From positions 1-64,000 of the forward strand of contig JAJIRX010000777.1 in the NCBI GenBank assembly GCA_023853785.1: DNA of 64,000 nt, written 5' to 3'. This document shows positions 37,067-49,802 of the stretch, in pieces. The position numbers were made by a program, and so were the translations under genes. The DNA comes from Psilocybe azurescens. Taxonomy: Eukaryota; Basidiomycota; Agaricomycetes; Agaricales; Agrocybaceae. Position 1 is the first letter of the stretch; the number at the start of each line of letters is the position of its first letter. The notes beneath the pieces are model-generated. The model was given only the letters and a program-made list of their open reading frames with translations. It did no database searches and was not told the DNA's origin.

Positions 37067-38770
37067 AGCCAAAATACCCTTCTCGTCCTCCAACCTTTCT
37101 TAGTTTGTTCGTTGTGTAAGAGAATCGTAAGAGGTTAACAATTCAGTGACGCGGCTTTTCGGTACATACGTATAATAGCGTGCGAATAATTACCTATATT
37201 AAGTCAGAAATCATACACGTAGACCGTAGACTTCATGAGATAAATATGTCAACACCAAGGAACATTAAGGAGTCCACTGGGCAATGTAGAAAACACCAGT
37301 AGAACACCAGCATTTACTTATGTTGCTATGGTCAACAGGCCGAGGACTGGCGAGATGACGTTGTGAGATATGAACTACTGTAGACTATTGTGAAACTTTG
37401 GCATGTGCTCTGAATCTTCAAGATGGCTTTTATCTCTGACCCGGGAGTCTTCGGTACCTGGTCTCAGTAGAGAAGTACTCTTAGGGAGGTCACAGAGGCC
37501 ATATGAGTTAAAATGGCTCGTGCAAAAGTGTCTGGCATAATTGTAACGGTTTATCACGCCAGAGATATGTCGCCTTTCAATTCGAAATTCAGGAGCCCAA
37601 TAAGGCACACTTTTGACGAAACTTGTAGACATGCTCACAGTTTCTCACAGTCCTCTCGCATGATACATGTATATATTTCGAGAACGCCGACACAAGTCAA
37701 ATCCATAAAAGGCAATTGTGGCAAATTTGAAGTCGATGCCCTACCAGATCATTCAGCACTCTGCAAGCACGGAGATAAATAGGTGGATATATTTGTTACA
37801 GACGTCATTACTCTAATTCATGGGCTAGGTATACGAGCATGAATGCAGTCAGCGACGGGGGACGGGCGAACGATAACACCGTTAGGGCTGTGACATGTCG
37901 CTTACTACACCTTATCCGCAAACAAGAGAAGAGAAGAGAAGAGGAAAATGAAATAAGCGTAAGGCTGGTATTCACGAATGGGAAGGTTTAACTGTGAAGA
38001 TCTAATGATCTGTGGACCAAATACAAAGAATCATCCCTCGGATCACGACCTATATAATCGAGAGGATTAACTTCGCTGAATTCATCATTTATGTGCGCTT
38101 GACCTGGTCCGTACCGAGCACTCTGAGAATCCTGTACAAACGCTTGGCACTGGGGATGGCCCTTTCTTGCTTTGTTTCTCCTTCTTACATCATTATTTTT
38201 GGAACATAGCTCCCACATTGCTGTATGCATCAACTTTACTGCCATCGTCGTCTGATGATCCGCTGAGGCCTGTTACCCCATATCACCTAAACATGGGAGG
38301 CAAGTAAATCCCCGAAGCCAATAGTAGAAACCCTATAGAAAGCTTAAAATCCCATCGTTCGTGTCATGGAACCTAAATAGAAGATACGACACTCAGCTGT
38401 CGAAAAATATCTTGATGGATAAATTAACTTCTTTCTTTGCTTTATCTGGTATTTTGAATCTTTTCTTTTCCTGCGTGCGGTACGACCATCGGAAGATGTA
38501 CGATCTGTGGAAACGCCAAGACTTTTATCGTTCCGGCGTGACGTAGAAGCTCGTAGAAGTGCCTTCAAGCTTTTTGGGTTGCAGAAGAACTCCAATTAGA
38601 GTATTCATTCGTGTTTCACCGCGAACGCGGGATTTATCCGTTTTTCTTTAATCATTGGTCATTCTTCGGGTAGCCAGTGGAAGATTGATCCATGGATTAT
38701 CCCTGTAAATAATAAATAAAAGGGCTCTACCTAGCATTGTGCGACTTCTGCACCACTGCAGCCTTTCGAT
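37067..38770. other. 1.7-kb gene-poor region
   Basis: Divergent region between paralogue 3 and the LPMO. It holds a gagaa-type purine repeat (about 37920-37945). Several 60-90-residue open frames on both strands resemble nothing I know. Confidence 0.5.
38708..38722 (+). promoter_or_regulatory. TATA-like element of the LPMO gene
   Basis: aataaataaaaggg lies about 55 bp upstream of the LPMO start codon. Confidence 0.35.
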
Positions 38771-40034
38771 ATGCATCTTTTCTCAGCTCTCGCCGTCATC
38801 TCAGTCACTGCTCTTCAGGCTGCGGCCCATGGATATGTTCCACTTCTGAGAATTAATGGAAAAGATGTCCCCGGATGGGATATCTCCAAAGGTGAGCAAC
38901 AGGTCTACTGTATAATTGAGGCATATCACCTATTTCTGCTTGTGAAGACCCTTATACTACCCCCAAGTAAGGCTCCCAGCTAATATCCGCAACTATAAAA
39001 CTAATTTGATTATAGCCCTTGAGAGTCGTTCGCGGCACAAAACTCGACAGCGGATTCATTTCTGATGTCACTTCCCCGACATTACCTGCTCTATCGGAAA
39101 TCAGAAGCTACCTCCCGTAAGAGTGCTGCAATGTTGGGATAAGAGGAAGAATATGTGTATCATTAATTTTTCTTTACAGGGCCCAATTCAAGCAACCGTC
39201 GCAGCAGGCGGAACGGTTCAAGTGTTATGGAATACTTGGCCACTTGGCCACTTCGGTCCCGTATTGAATTATTTAGCTAAGTGCCCATCCAGCGATTGCT
39301 CTACCTTCAAGGGTGACACCGGAGCTCCTTGGTTCAAGGTAACGCATCCATTCTACATATTATATAAAAAGTATCCTAATGATGTCCCGATTTGTTCAGT
39401 TCCAACAAGACGTCTTCTCTAATGGAGTATGGGCCTCTGACACCCTAGCCAGAAACAACTACACGTACAATGTGAGGATACCCAGCAACATCGCACCGGG
39501 AAGCTACGTAAGCCTGCTTGTCTCTAGAAGACTACCTTCTGTCTTAACGAGATCGTGAATAGCTACTACGCCACGAGAACCTTGCTTTGCATGCTGCATC
39601 TAGTCAAGGAGGCGCTCAGTTCTATCCAGGTACGTTTATTCTTACACCCGTGTCTCCCACAACGCCGTTCACGGAGCTTTCTTTAGTCTGCATACAGCTA
39701 ACAGGTAACTTGACCACCATATATTACCTCAAATAGCATCCAAAATACTCATAGTATCATAGTAGCCGGAGGGGGAAGCCTCAACCCATCTGGCCTCAGC
39801 TTCCCAGGTGCATATAAGGTAGGACATTCGACGTAAAGTGACTTCAGCAGCTTTTGATTTAACTCACTATTCAGGCAACTGACCCTGGAATTCTCTTTAA
39901 CGTTTACCGTGGAGACGCTGCAAACCAGGTAATTTTATATACAGAAGGTTTCTGTTGATGCTGTCGAACTGATTGTGGCTTTCCTCCAGGCTTACGTTGC
40001 TCCTGGTGGCCCTATTTATCCCGGCTTGACTTGA
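38771..40034 (+). CDS. AA9 lytic polysaccharide monooxygenase, secreted
   Basis: A signal peptide (MHLFSALAVISVTALQAAA) ends right before His20 (codon 38828), the N-terminal copper ligand of the histidine brace, in HGYVPLLRINGK. The second His is in WPLGHFGPVLNYLAKC. Typical later blocks are NGVWASDTLARN, LRHENLALHAASS, GGAQFYP and ATDPGILFNVYRGDAANQ. Ten exons: 38771-38891, 38948-38966 (19 nt), 39016-39116, 39180-39338, 39400-39507, 39563-39629, 39687-39704 (18 nt), 39763-39818, 39875-39928, 39990-40034. Two single-base losses are needed for the family sequence: in the C5 run 38960-38964 (DPYTTPQPLRVVR) and at 39074-39078 (TSPDITCSIGNQKLPP). The family cleaves cellulose or related glucans oxidatively outside the cell. 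No carbohydrate-binding module follows. Confidence 0.9.
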
Positions 40035-40672
40035 TGAATACCATGCGGATGAGTCGCTGCACTGTCGATACTTATACGCTAGTACTAGTTCCATTTTTCT
40101 TATCGGAGTGATAAAATGAACCCCTTAAATCCACACCACTAAGGAGTATAGAGTCTCACCAGTGTACATCCGAATGCCCGAAGTAAACTGAAACGATACG
40201 AATACTTACAAAGAAGGATGTATGCGTAGCCTAATGTAGCCCCTGTGACTTGTGTTAATTTCCGGGATCATTTTTCTCAGGGATCCGGTGCTGTAATCGG
40301 TCAGCAGGAATCAGCGTGTCACCCCTATCTCGCATGATCTTGAAGCTGTACAAACGACAGTCGTGTCTTCACGGTTAATTTTCAACCTTGTTGTCTCTAT
40401 TCCACAGCTCGGAAGCATATATGCTATTCTGATCGATCCTAAAAGTCAGATAAAGTAGCCTGCATGTTCTCCTTGGCTTCTTCCCGACGACTTCCCCGGT
40501 GTCCCAATTTTGACCCAGAAATAGCGTCGATTGGCTGTAGATGGCGTCATCCCAGCTTTCTATACTAACAGCACACCACCATCTGACTAAAGATCTATCT
40601 TTTACCCACGACCAGTCCTTAGCCGGGACCATTCACGGTTGAAAGCGTTGAACATCGAACGATTGGACGAGC
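40035..40672. other. Intergenic, oxygenase upstream region
   Basis: No gene seen. Confidence 0.5.
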
Positions 40673-42333
40673 AATGCCTGGGCTTATTACTCCAGAGACC
40701 CCCACTATGTACCTGCACCCGCGACCAATATTGAGCGTAAGCAAAAACACATCTTTATGGACGAGAGCTCTAACACCATTCAACCAATGAAGTGGAATAT
40801 GCGGATTTACCCATCATCGACTTAGCCCAAATGAGTACTCCAGAAGGACGTTTAGCTCTTGCTGAAAAGGCTCGAGATGCGATGACAGTCCATGGCTTCT
40901 TCTACGTGATAAATCATGGCTTCAACACTGCACAGGTAGAATCTCTGCATCGCTGCCTCTCCACATGAGCTTCACTCGTCTTGGACTCAACGTATGGTTA
41001 GACAGAAAGGATATTTGACATTGCGGACATACCTTTCTCCAAAGTAGGCGATGAAGAGAAAAGGACATACGTTGCGAAGATGAAAGAGACTGGGTCGTAT
41101 CAAGGTTACAAGCCGCGACAATACTGGGTGCGTTTCCTCAGAGCGTCAGACCCAGAAAATATTTTACATGCTGGTAGCACATCGACGGAGGCGTCCGCGA
41201 CCAGATGGAAAACTACAACAGTGCGTCTGTCGTTATCCCTATCTCGTGGAATTACATGTGATCAAATTTCAACAGTAAACCGAGATATAACCAAACGCCA
41301 ACATCCTGAGGTCCTCCGTCCCTTCCTTCCTGAGATCGAGAAGTTTGCTCGACACAACCATGAAGAGGTCTTACATCCTATCTTGAGGTAGACATTTCCT
41401 CCGTATCTATCTGTTTATTTTCAAGTCTATAAATGAAACGAACAGGCTTCTTGCAGTGGGTATGGAGCTCCCAGAAGAAACCTTCGTTAATATGCATGGA
41501 TTTTCCAGTGTTGGTGAAACATACGGTATGTTACACAAAGATACTCGGTGGCCTCAGGATAAATTTCCTGACTCTTCGAGTGAAGTTCGCTTCATGAAAT
41601 AGTAAGTTGATCGCATAAAGACGACGAATATATGGTATCTGATTCCACTGGTTAACTTTCTAGCTACCCTAGGTCAGAAGAGGATGAAGTAAAATCCAAA
41701 AATGTTTGGTTAAAGGGGCACACAGGTATGTTTTATTATGATAGCCATATGGGTATTGGAATGCTTCGTCGCGACTAGACTTTGGCACCATTACAATTTT
41801 GTATAGTCAGCCCGTCGCAGCTCTCCAGATTTTAACTAGTGATGGTACCTGGAAGTGGGTTAAGCACATTGAAAACGCATTGGTATGTTTCTTGTACATA
41901 ACCACGAGTGCAATGTTCATGGAGACTCGTTCCCAACAGGTGATTAACGCCGGTGATGCTCTCGAATTTTTGTCAGGCGGATTCTATCGCGCGACAATTC
42001 ATCGGTAGGACCATCTTCCACTTCAAAGCCAGAAAACGGCTGAATAAGTATGAAAGTGTTGTACAACCACCTGAAGATCAGCGAAGCTACACCCGCCTTG
42101 GTGTCTTTTACTTTTGCATGACCGACGACGACGTGAAATTAGCACCGCTCGTAGAGAGCCCCGTTCTTCAGCGAGTTGGGGTATCGAGGTCATTCGATGG
42201 AATGGAGCCTCCCACTATGGAGGCATGGAGAAGAGGGAGGACAGCTGCATATGGTCAGACAGACCTCAAGCCAGCCGAGAAAGGGGTGGAAGAAGAAATT
42301 ATCAACGGTGTTGTGGTTAAACACTACAATTAA
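40673..42333 (+). CDS. 2-oxoglutarate/Fe(II)-dependent oxygenase (isopenicillin-N-synthase-like)
   Basis: Starts MPGLITPE and, after one missing C in the run 40699-40703, HYVPAPATNIE. The DIOX-N part is EVEYADLPIIDLAQM and HGFFYVINHGF. Then come RIFDIADIPFSKV, GYKPRQYWHIDGGVRDQ and RPFLPEIEKFARHNH. The Fe(II) ligands are H and D in GHTDFGTITILYSQ (split by an intron before D) and H in GGFYRATIHRVVQPP. The 2-oxoglutarate contact is the Arg of YTRLGVFYF. At least seven short introns. Many fungal members act in secondary metabolism or detoxification; substrate unknown. No biosynthetic partner genes lie next to it. Confidence 0.88.
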
Positions 42334-42744
42334 GTGTCCGCCATTAGTTGGTTGTATTATATTAGGAGATGCAATAAGTTGGCTAAATTTTCCCGGGCTT
42401 GCCTGCATGCTACATTGAATTGTAGTATCTTGATGAATTTCGTTGGAGATTGTTGTTTACGTCGTCCTCCCTGAACGAAAGTTAGGGTACTATGTAGTAT
42501 GTACAATGTATGCTAGTGACTCATAGAAATTATATCCGCTATTCAGTTTGGTTCAGTTTGCGCTTATCTGGAAACTAAAACTTCAGAAATGTTTGACCAG
42601 AACAAGTTAGTACAGTTTCCGTGAAATTTAACAGTAAATTGACGGCGAGTTGAAGATTGGGTGATTGTCTCTGTTTGGTTATAGCATTTGAACCAAATAT
42701 AGTCATTATTGTGGGGTCCCACATGGACCAAGTTCGTCCTCATC
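42334..42744. other. Short intergenic region
   Basis: Nothing recognisable; the upstream region of the Tag1-like gene. Confidence 0.5.
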
Positions 42745-44750
42745 ATGAACAACTACGACCAACCAGATGAACGACCAGCGCACGTCGACAAAGGGAAAGG
42801 ACGGGAACATGAGCCTACCGAACGAACACCATTACTAGGTTCAACCTCAGCTATCCTAGAAGACGCTGTTGATACATCCAATTCACGGCAACGAGGGCTC
42901 AGATCCCAACTAATAACTATATTCCTAGCATCTTCGTTGATATGCATAGTCGGACTTGTGCTTGCTGCCCTTCTTGCCTGGTCGTATGCGTCCAGGGCGG
43001 CCAACTTGAACCCGGAGGACATCATTAAGAATGACCTGGTGTTCCGAGGACCGGATAGAGTCGACGTCCTGAACATTACCAAAGAGGGTGCTATTTGGTT
43101 GAACGTGCGGGGAGAGTGGGGCTCGATGCTGGCGCCGCCATTGGGGTCCAAACAGATGATAAAGATGGCCTCTTTCGGGACATTTGGAAGTCAATCGGGA
43201 GATGGGGCGTTCGCACTCTGGATGTAGTTTCAGTCAACCTCACTACTGTCACGATATCGCCCGAGTACGACCCAACAGTGGTCCTCGCAACCCTCGATAT
43301 TCCGCCCGTGGAAATTCCACTATCTGTTGACCCACCAACGGACACCTCGTGGTTGACCCCCATGTCGAAACCAGTTCGGCTTCAAATATCATCCAATCAC
43401 ACTTTGCTGCTCCAATTCATGAAGGATTCATGGAAGCACGGCACTTTGGCCGTAAGAACAAGCGTTGGACAAGCAACCGTTCGTGGCGGTACTCTCAACT
43501 CCCATAGCTGGCGGCGCAACATCCGAAGCAAACTCTCCAACATCCGCACCCCAATACGTATGAAGCGTATGTATTTTCCCTCCCTGTCCCCTACTTTGCT
43601 AACAAAAAGACAAGTTCCATCATTACCTGGTTTTCCTCATCCCCTCCAATATCACAGCTGATAAAACTCAAATCTTTCCGTGTTTCCTCCGACTCCGGCA
43701 AACTTGATTTGCAGGCCACCGCGAGTGTTATCAACCCAGCACCGCCATCTTTCAGTCTGTCAGTACCTTCCCTACCCTTCACCATCTCACTACCCGACAC
43801 TGTGGCTATTTCCCTCGCCACCGTGTCGACCTTGCCATTCAGTCTTACCCCACAAAACGTGACTCTATCCATGTCAGGCGAGGTCCTGCCCATCTCGACA
43901 AAGCACTTCCCTATTCTCTCCCGTTTTGTCTCCCGCTACTTATCTGGCGAGTCGAACACCATTCTCGTTTCCTCCGATCTCATGCCCGAGCTGTATATTG
44001 AGGCCGATTTCCCTGCTCCCCACCCACGCCCACAAATCTTGCGTGACGTTACCATCCGCGACATGAAGATCATCCCAACCGGCAGCATTTTCCTCGCCAG
44101 CGGGATTGTCGAAGGACGTCTCGTGCTTCCGGTCGGCATTAACATCGGCCTTGACGTATTCCGCGTCTTCCCAGACCTCATCATCTTCGATGGTGAAGTG
44201 CCGCCTTCGATAAACTGGCACAAAAGGCATAGGAATAATACAGACCTTCCGCCTGAGATGCCTCTCCCAGATCCGTTACCGCAACGTGCGTTTGGGCATA
44301 TCCGGCCGGACGATTGGCTAGCGTCTGTCAGCGCTCCTGTCGCATCTAGACCAGGCGAAGGGAAGAGCTACGCTATCTCTGCAAAGGTCGTCGACGTGCC
44401 TGTACAGGTCTTACCAGGTAGGCAAAAGAGTTCAGTAACTTTGTTGGCAAGGTCAGTTCACTTTTATTCGTCGAAGTAATTAAAGAGTCGTTGTTTGACA
44501 TACAAATGTTCACTAGGTCATTTTCGGATCTGAAGGTGCGACCGCTGGCCTATCTGGATTTGCTTCTGTGAACGTCGCCGTGGAAGGCCTGCCTCTCCAT
44601 GGACCGGGGCGTAAAGTTGGCGAAGTCGTTCTTTCCGGCCTTCCCTTCCAAGGAAACGTACAAGTCGGGAAGAAGAGTTTTCTCGTAGGTGAAGACAGGA
44701 ATCTTGAACACATCTTCGAGACTCTCGCTCAGCATGTACCATCATGGTAA
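42745..44750 (+). CDS. Single-pass membrane protein, Tag1/YLR173W-like
   Basis: The N-terminus is polar and charged with TERTPLLG, then one strong membrane helix (IFLASSLICIVGLVLAALLAW). The rest is a long lumen-type region with beta-rich text such as LNITKEGAIWLNVRG, GRVGLDAGAAIGV, LVLPVGINIGLDVFRVFPD and a conserved end NVAVEGLPLHGPGRKVGEV. This layout and length (~580 residues) recall the yeast vacuolar protein Tag1 and related DUF3712-type proteins. Name and role are therefore a family guess, not certain. One G is missing in the run 43109-43112 (NVRG to RVGLDAG). The junction around the intron starting near 43567 also does not keep phase as written, so a second slip is likely. A further intron precedes the last exon (~44455-44516). 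Confidence 0.65.
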
Positions 44751-47480
44751 CTTGTAAGTAAATGGCATCGATCGCATCCCTTCGATCATGAGAACGACAC
44801 GGCATCTTCGTTGTGTTTTCTGTATTATATAAATGTATCACCATTATTCATCGTGCGTTGCTTTTTCCTTTTCCTTTTTTTTTTTTGCATTGGTTTTGCT
44901 ATCATTCATGAATTGGGACTTTATCACATTTGCACTTTATACGTACGTGCTTACTCCATATTTCGCGTAGATGAGAACCTGTACTTTATACAATAATCAC
45001 TGCCTATCCCTACTGGGTACGTATGCGTTGAAATGCGATGGCCGGTAAGGCTCAACGAAACGGAGATGAGAGAATAACCTTTTTACTTGGCATGCAGTTG
45101 AAAGACGAATCCTACTGTGTAAGGAAGTTGAATCATAAATAACTCATTGGGATACTAGACGTCCACCTCGCCAAATTTTTGTTGTCTAGATATAGGGGAT
45201 GAAGTCAGATTGCTTCTCATATGTTCCAGTTAACTTCGATGACATCGGGTCTAATGGTACGTGGTGGATATTCAATGTCCATGATATGTCCACTAGCAGC
45301 AGCTGGCTACTTGCCAAATTTCTTCGAATCCAGGATTCAGGGCCATTTCATTCTCAGGCCTGATGCTGAGAACGACGTTGTCATCTGACGGGGAGAATCC
45401 AGGAATATAAACCGTGCATTTATGAAGATTCATGATCGTTACGGTCGCGATAACTCCGACTGTGTATACTAATTTTCCACTGCCCAAGTCCGCTCAGGGC
45501 AGCCATATCACTAATATACTATCCAATAACAAAGAGATTCTATGAGAACACGATCGAATCATCAAAAGCTGTTATTGGATTGTGTGAGAACCCTTTCAAA
45601 TCATCAAAAGTTGAAGTTGGCTTAGAGTCGTACCATGGTGATGGATTTGAACTGCATTTTAAGACTGAAATTCGTTTTGACAAACTGAGAGCTGTGCGAA
45701 TGCAGAAGATCTTATTGGTTGGTGCCAATTCTATCAGATGATGCGCCAGCTCGAAGACGTACTGTAGTAATCTCTCCAATGACTCATACAAGTATGATAC
45801 ACGGATAGCTTCTCTCCGACTACGCCGATTCCCAAAGGCCGAAGACAACAGTGAATCACACACATTGAACTAAACACAACTGCAAACTTCTGATGAACCA
45901 TTCTCTCCGTTCTTCAGTTCATCTGGAGGAATTGTGGATCTACAGGGGCGCTTATCATTTCTTTCAATCTATTTATAGACTGGATTTTTCCAGACCCATA
46001 CCCATACATACGGGTAAGACTTTGTAAGCCTACAGCACAATCCACTTGACCCAGTCACCTAAGTAATTGCAGGGTACACGGATAATTTGGATGTGATAAA
46101 CGGAGTTTTAGCTCGTGTACACGACTACGGCTTGAGCTTGTCCACTCCAACTGATATATTTAAACCAATCTGAAGTAACTAGGAACTTTACCTTTACCTT
46201 AGGATTCACTACAATCCGTAGACGAAAATATGCTCGAGGCATTCATGAAGCAGCAGTAATCCGAGATAGTAAGTGACGTTCCTAAGAGCTGCCGCGATTC
46301 TTCTGTACTACTGATTGGAAGCAAACGCTTTGGTATAGGTATCTCAGGGCAGAATATGAAACTGGAGTCGCCTTCGTCGCTGAGCTGCCCAGATTTTCGG
46401 ACCTCAGGTGTCAAGAAAAGGTAAAGACCCAGCCAAACCAACATAGTGATTTCAGATTATCGTTTCCTCGTGTTTTATCAAGCTAGATAGGAGCTAAGCT
46501 ACGCGTTTGTGCCCAGTGAAAATGTCGAAAGTGCCAAGACAATCAAAAACTTCAATTGTTCATTACGAGCAAATTACGAGATGCATAGGCTAGTAATTAG
46601 CAGCGACAAAAGAAGAGTATGTACAGAAGATTATGAATGCCGGTTATATGTACCTGATTTGTGGAGCTGTGAGAGCTTAACTTCCATGAAGTAGGAGGTC
46701 AAACGGAATGGGCATTCTGTCGTTGAGAAGCTCCATCGCTTTTTGCGCCAAGACCTACACGTGGCCAATCTTCATTTCCTTTCGTTGAAGTTCGACATTC
46801 CGCTATGAAGTCAGGTCGACAGTCTATGGAACAGTACGTCTCTTCGGGCATCATTATTCAGCTTCTGTGGTGCTTTCAAAATGGATTTTTGGATCACGAA
46901 CTGCAGGGTCCCGTCGTCCGAAGTCCGTGTTGTATTAAGGGCGTTCATCTATATGGTTTCATCTTACTGCCCCCGCATGTTGCCTTGACTGTGCTTTCCA
47001 AGTTTCCAAACATCCGCTGGCTTCAAATTAGGTGGACCAAAATGCGCTCCGAATCATCGTACCACTTCTAAGTATCTATTATGTACGATTCTCTAGTTCT
47101 GTTTCTTTCAGCCTTCCTAAATCCCCTTAGATTTAGGTTCACAATAGTTTCATCTCAAATGAGTATGTACATACCCCACAACGCGAAAACCCATCATCTC
47201 ATCAAATGTACCGATCAATGCTCAACTCCGAACTTTGGGAGACTTTGGGCGGCACTTCTCTGTCTTTATCGCTCATTCGCAAATATCGTCGATCCATAAA
47301 TTATACAGTCCCGACCTAAGCCGCAAGTGAACAGAATGGCGAAATTAAAACAAGGCTTTCCACGAGCACTCATCTTTCCCACTGTGTAGGCCCATTGACC
47401 CCCGGTCCCCTCAGCCACGATGTCCGATGACAGAGGTTTGCCGCCAGTTTCGGTGCAGATATCTGTGGTTAGCAACCAAG
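44751..47480. other. 2.7-kb gene-poor region with a possible F-box/LRR relic
   Basis: At about 46690-47070 on the plus strand, broken frames give LHRFLRQDLHVANLHFLSLKF and LLPPHVALTVLSKFPNIRWLQI. These resemble the leucine-rich part of F-box proteins, but no F-box or continuous frame is present. Nothing else could be assigned. Confidence 0.3.
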
Positions 47481-48711
47481 TGAACTCTATAATGACCCAG
47501 AGCTTTCTAATGGGTGTGTTTCGATGTCCTTTATGATGCTTCATCAGTAATCATATACTTTGAGCACCAGGATTCTACACCATGGTCTATTTTAGCACTC
47601 TTTATCTGTACTGTGAGTTTCAGTCGAACTTTTACTTCGTCCGTGTCTTTGTATGAACTGATTGACGCTACAGTGTCCAAGAGGGGTCCGAAGACGCAGC
47701 GCCGCATCATTGTGGTCGCTATATCCATGCTATACGTTATGTGTGCATTGATTTTTAGCATGAACTGGTATAGCTTGAATTGGGCCATCGTCGATAATGG
47801 AGAGACAAGAGAGAGCATGTTCATCGGATCCGTCCAAGCTCCTACGTGGACCTTTTGTCACCTATGTAATCCTTCAGTTCTCCTTGCCTATCGTCGCCGA
47901 CTCCCTACTGGTGAGTCAATGATCTTTGTTTGAGATACTCATCAGTGCTAAAGTTCCTCTTAGATTTGGAGATGCTTCTACATATGGGATCGCTCGCTTC
48001 GTGTAATCGCTGGACCATTATTTTTCTTTGTAGCAGAGATTGGTGAGTCTCAAGCTAGTCAATATAAAATAATACCACTTATCTAGGATATTTCACCTTG
48101 CTAGCTTTTTTATCTTGGTCACGGTTTACGCTTTCAAAATCCCACAGCTGACGAGTCCTTCGTTGGCCCGTCTCATAAACAACCTTCAAGTCGTCGATCT
48201 TTGCATATCATTCGGAACAACCTTCATCACCACAATTCTCATCGGGTACAGAATCCACTCCACGACTCGAATACAAGGAGTCACTCGGCTGGGAAAATTC
48301 AAGCATATAGTTGAAATATTGATTCAATCAGCCGCTCTCTATGCTCTCGTAATCCTATTTAATGCCATCTTTTGCTCGGGCGCAATCGCTTCCTACAGTG
48401 CTGGACAGTTCTGGCCCCAGGTCGTTCTCCCTATAGTTGGAGTAAGTAAACATTTCAATTATGAGACCAGTGTACTTATCGACCATTTTATCCAGGGTAT
48501 GGCTCCCACCATGGTTGTCGCACGAATTTCTATGACGAATTTTGATAATACCCATCTGGCTACCATTAGCCATATCTCCGGCCTAAAGTTCCAGAGCGAA
48601 AGGGCGAGACAGAATGAGACAGATATGGGAGCAGAGGACATCCCATACACTGATAAGATAAATGAAGATTCGCATAATAATAACGAGAAGTCATCGGTGG
48701 CAAACGTATGA
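47481..48711 (+). CDS. Multi-helix membrane protein of a mushroom 7TM orphan type, 5' end unresolved
   Basis: Several strong helices in order: QRRIIVVAISMLYVMCALIF, FVTYVILQFSLPIVADSLL, WRCFYIWDRSLRVIAGPLFF, LQVVDLCISFGTTFITTILIGY and VEILIQSAALYALVILFNAIF; then APTMVVARISM. The DSLLIWRC...W and EILIQSAALY motifs are typical of a large uncharacterised basidiomycete membrane family with seven helices. Introns lie at about 47611-47671, 47936-47989, 48042-48088 and 48442-48495. One T is missing in the run 47853-47856 (APTWTF to VTYVIL). The start codon and first exon could not be fixed. It ends in a polar tail with many Asn, Asp and Glu. Function unknown. Confidence 0.65.
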
Positions 48712-49802
48712 CAACTTTCAACTTTTTCTTTTCTTTTTTGTATTTGTGTAGTAATGATTCCGTGATTCAAAATATACGAGTATGTTTGATATTCCAACTC
48801 CCTGTCGAAGACGCTGTTCTTCCACCTAATAGTGCTCCAGCACGGCGAGTCAAAATCATATCTGGACGCCTCCGAGGTAACAGCCAGCACCATAAGATTT
48901 ATGATGGCGTTGCATCCGACGAATAGTTTGTAGGAGAATAAACAGCAGAGTTGGAGACAGACGGTCCGAGCTTCAAACAAACTCGGAAACTACTCATTTT
49001 TCCACTTCAGAAATAACAAGAAATATCGTTTTTGACTGAAGAGAGAAGTTAGCATGGTCAAAAACCACGTCATAGTAAAAACGATGCTACAGTGTACAAA
49101 TGTATTCCTATTTAATTATGGCTACTGTATTCATAAAGAAGTTTCTCAGCACTTTCACAGACGAGTGAAAGGTGGTCCGTCGAGTGTTCAAATTTGCTGA
49201 AAGCCGAAGCTGACAGACGGGTTTGGAGGTATGGCAAATAGTAACTGGACGCGCTGGGCAAGCCTCACTGGCCACAGTACATATCTGAGCACAAGGATAG
49301 GGGACATTCAAAAGGATTGTTCATAAATACGGCAAGGTTGAGAGCACGGACCAGCGCACTCTTCCGATCGTATGATAGACTTTCGTCTGTTGAGTCATAG
49401 ACCGGGCTGTCTGTCTTGTAGTCATCCTGAGATCGCACTGTGGATACCAATGTGACACTAGAGGCTGATGAAATTTTATGTTTTACAGAAAGAAGATGTA
49501 CTTTGGATAAAGGTAAGACTGCGTAGCTGCAGGACTTGCAGGGGTTTGGATTAAGATAGGGCGTTCGGCGCCTGGACCGGCATCTCGCCGACGCCGAAGG
49601 TTTACGAGTCATTTTTGGTCTCCAAGTATGTTACAACTGCGCTTTGTAAATCTTCCATCGATAGCTGTCTAGAGGAAATTCCCATTATCTTTAAGGTGAA
49701 GCTCTCACAAACAGAAACATATATACATACATTGATAAGCAGATTCGACAGCTACCGATGTTCGCCGCCCACGAGCCTTGCTCCCTGTTCAGATCCTATG
49801 AT
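48712..49802. other. Intergenic; one weak ORF
   Basis: On the minus strand 49612-49265 there is a 115-residue open frame rich in Ser and Arg near its start (MTRKPSASARCRSRRRTP). It matches nothing I know and may be chance. No other gene seen. Confidence 0.3.

Noticed and set aside
24106..42333. A classical secondary-metabolite cluster (regulators plus oxygenase)
   Set aside because: There is no polyketide synthase, NRPS, terpene cyclase or other core enzyme; the oxygenase is separated from the regulators by a 1.7-kb gap and an LPMO.
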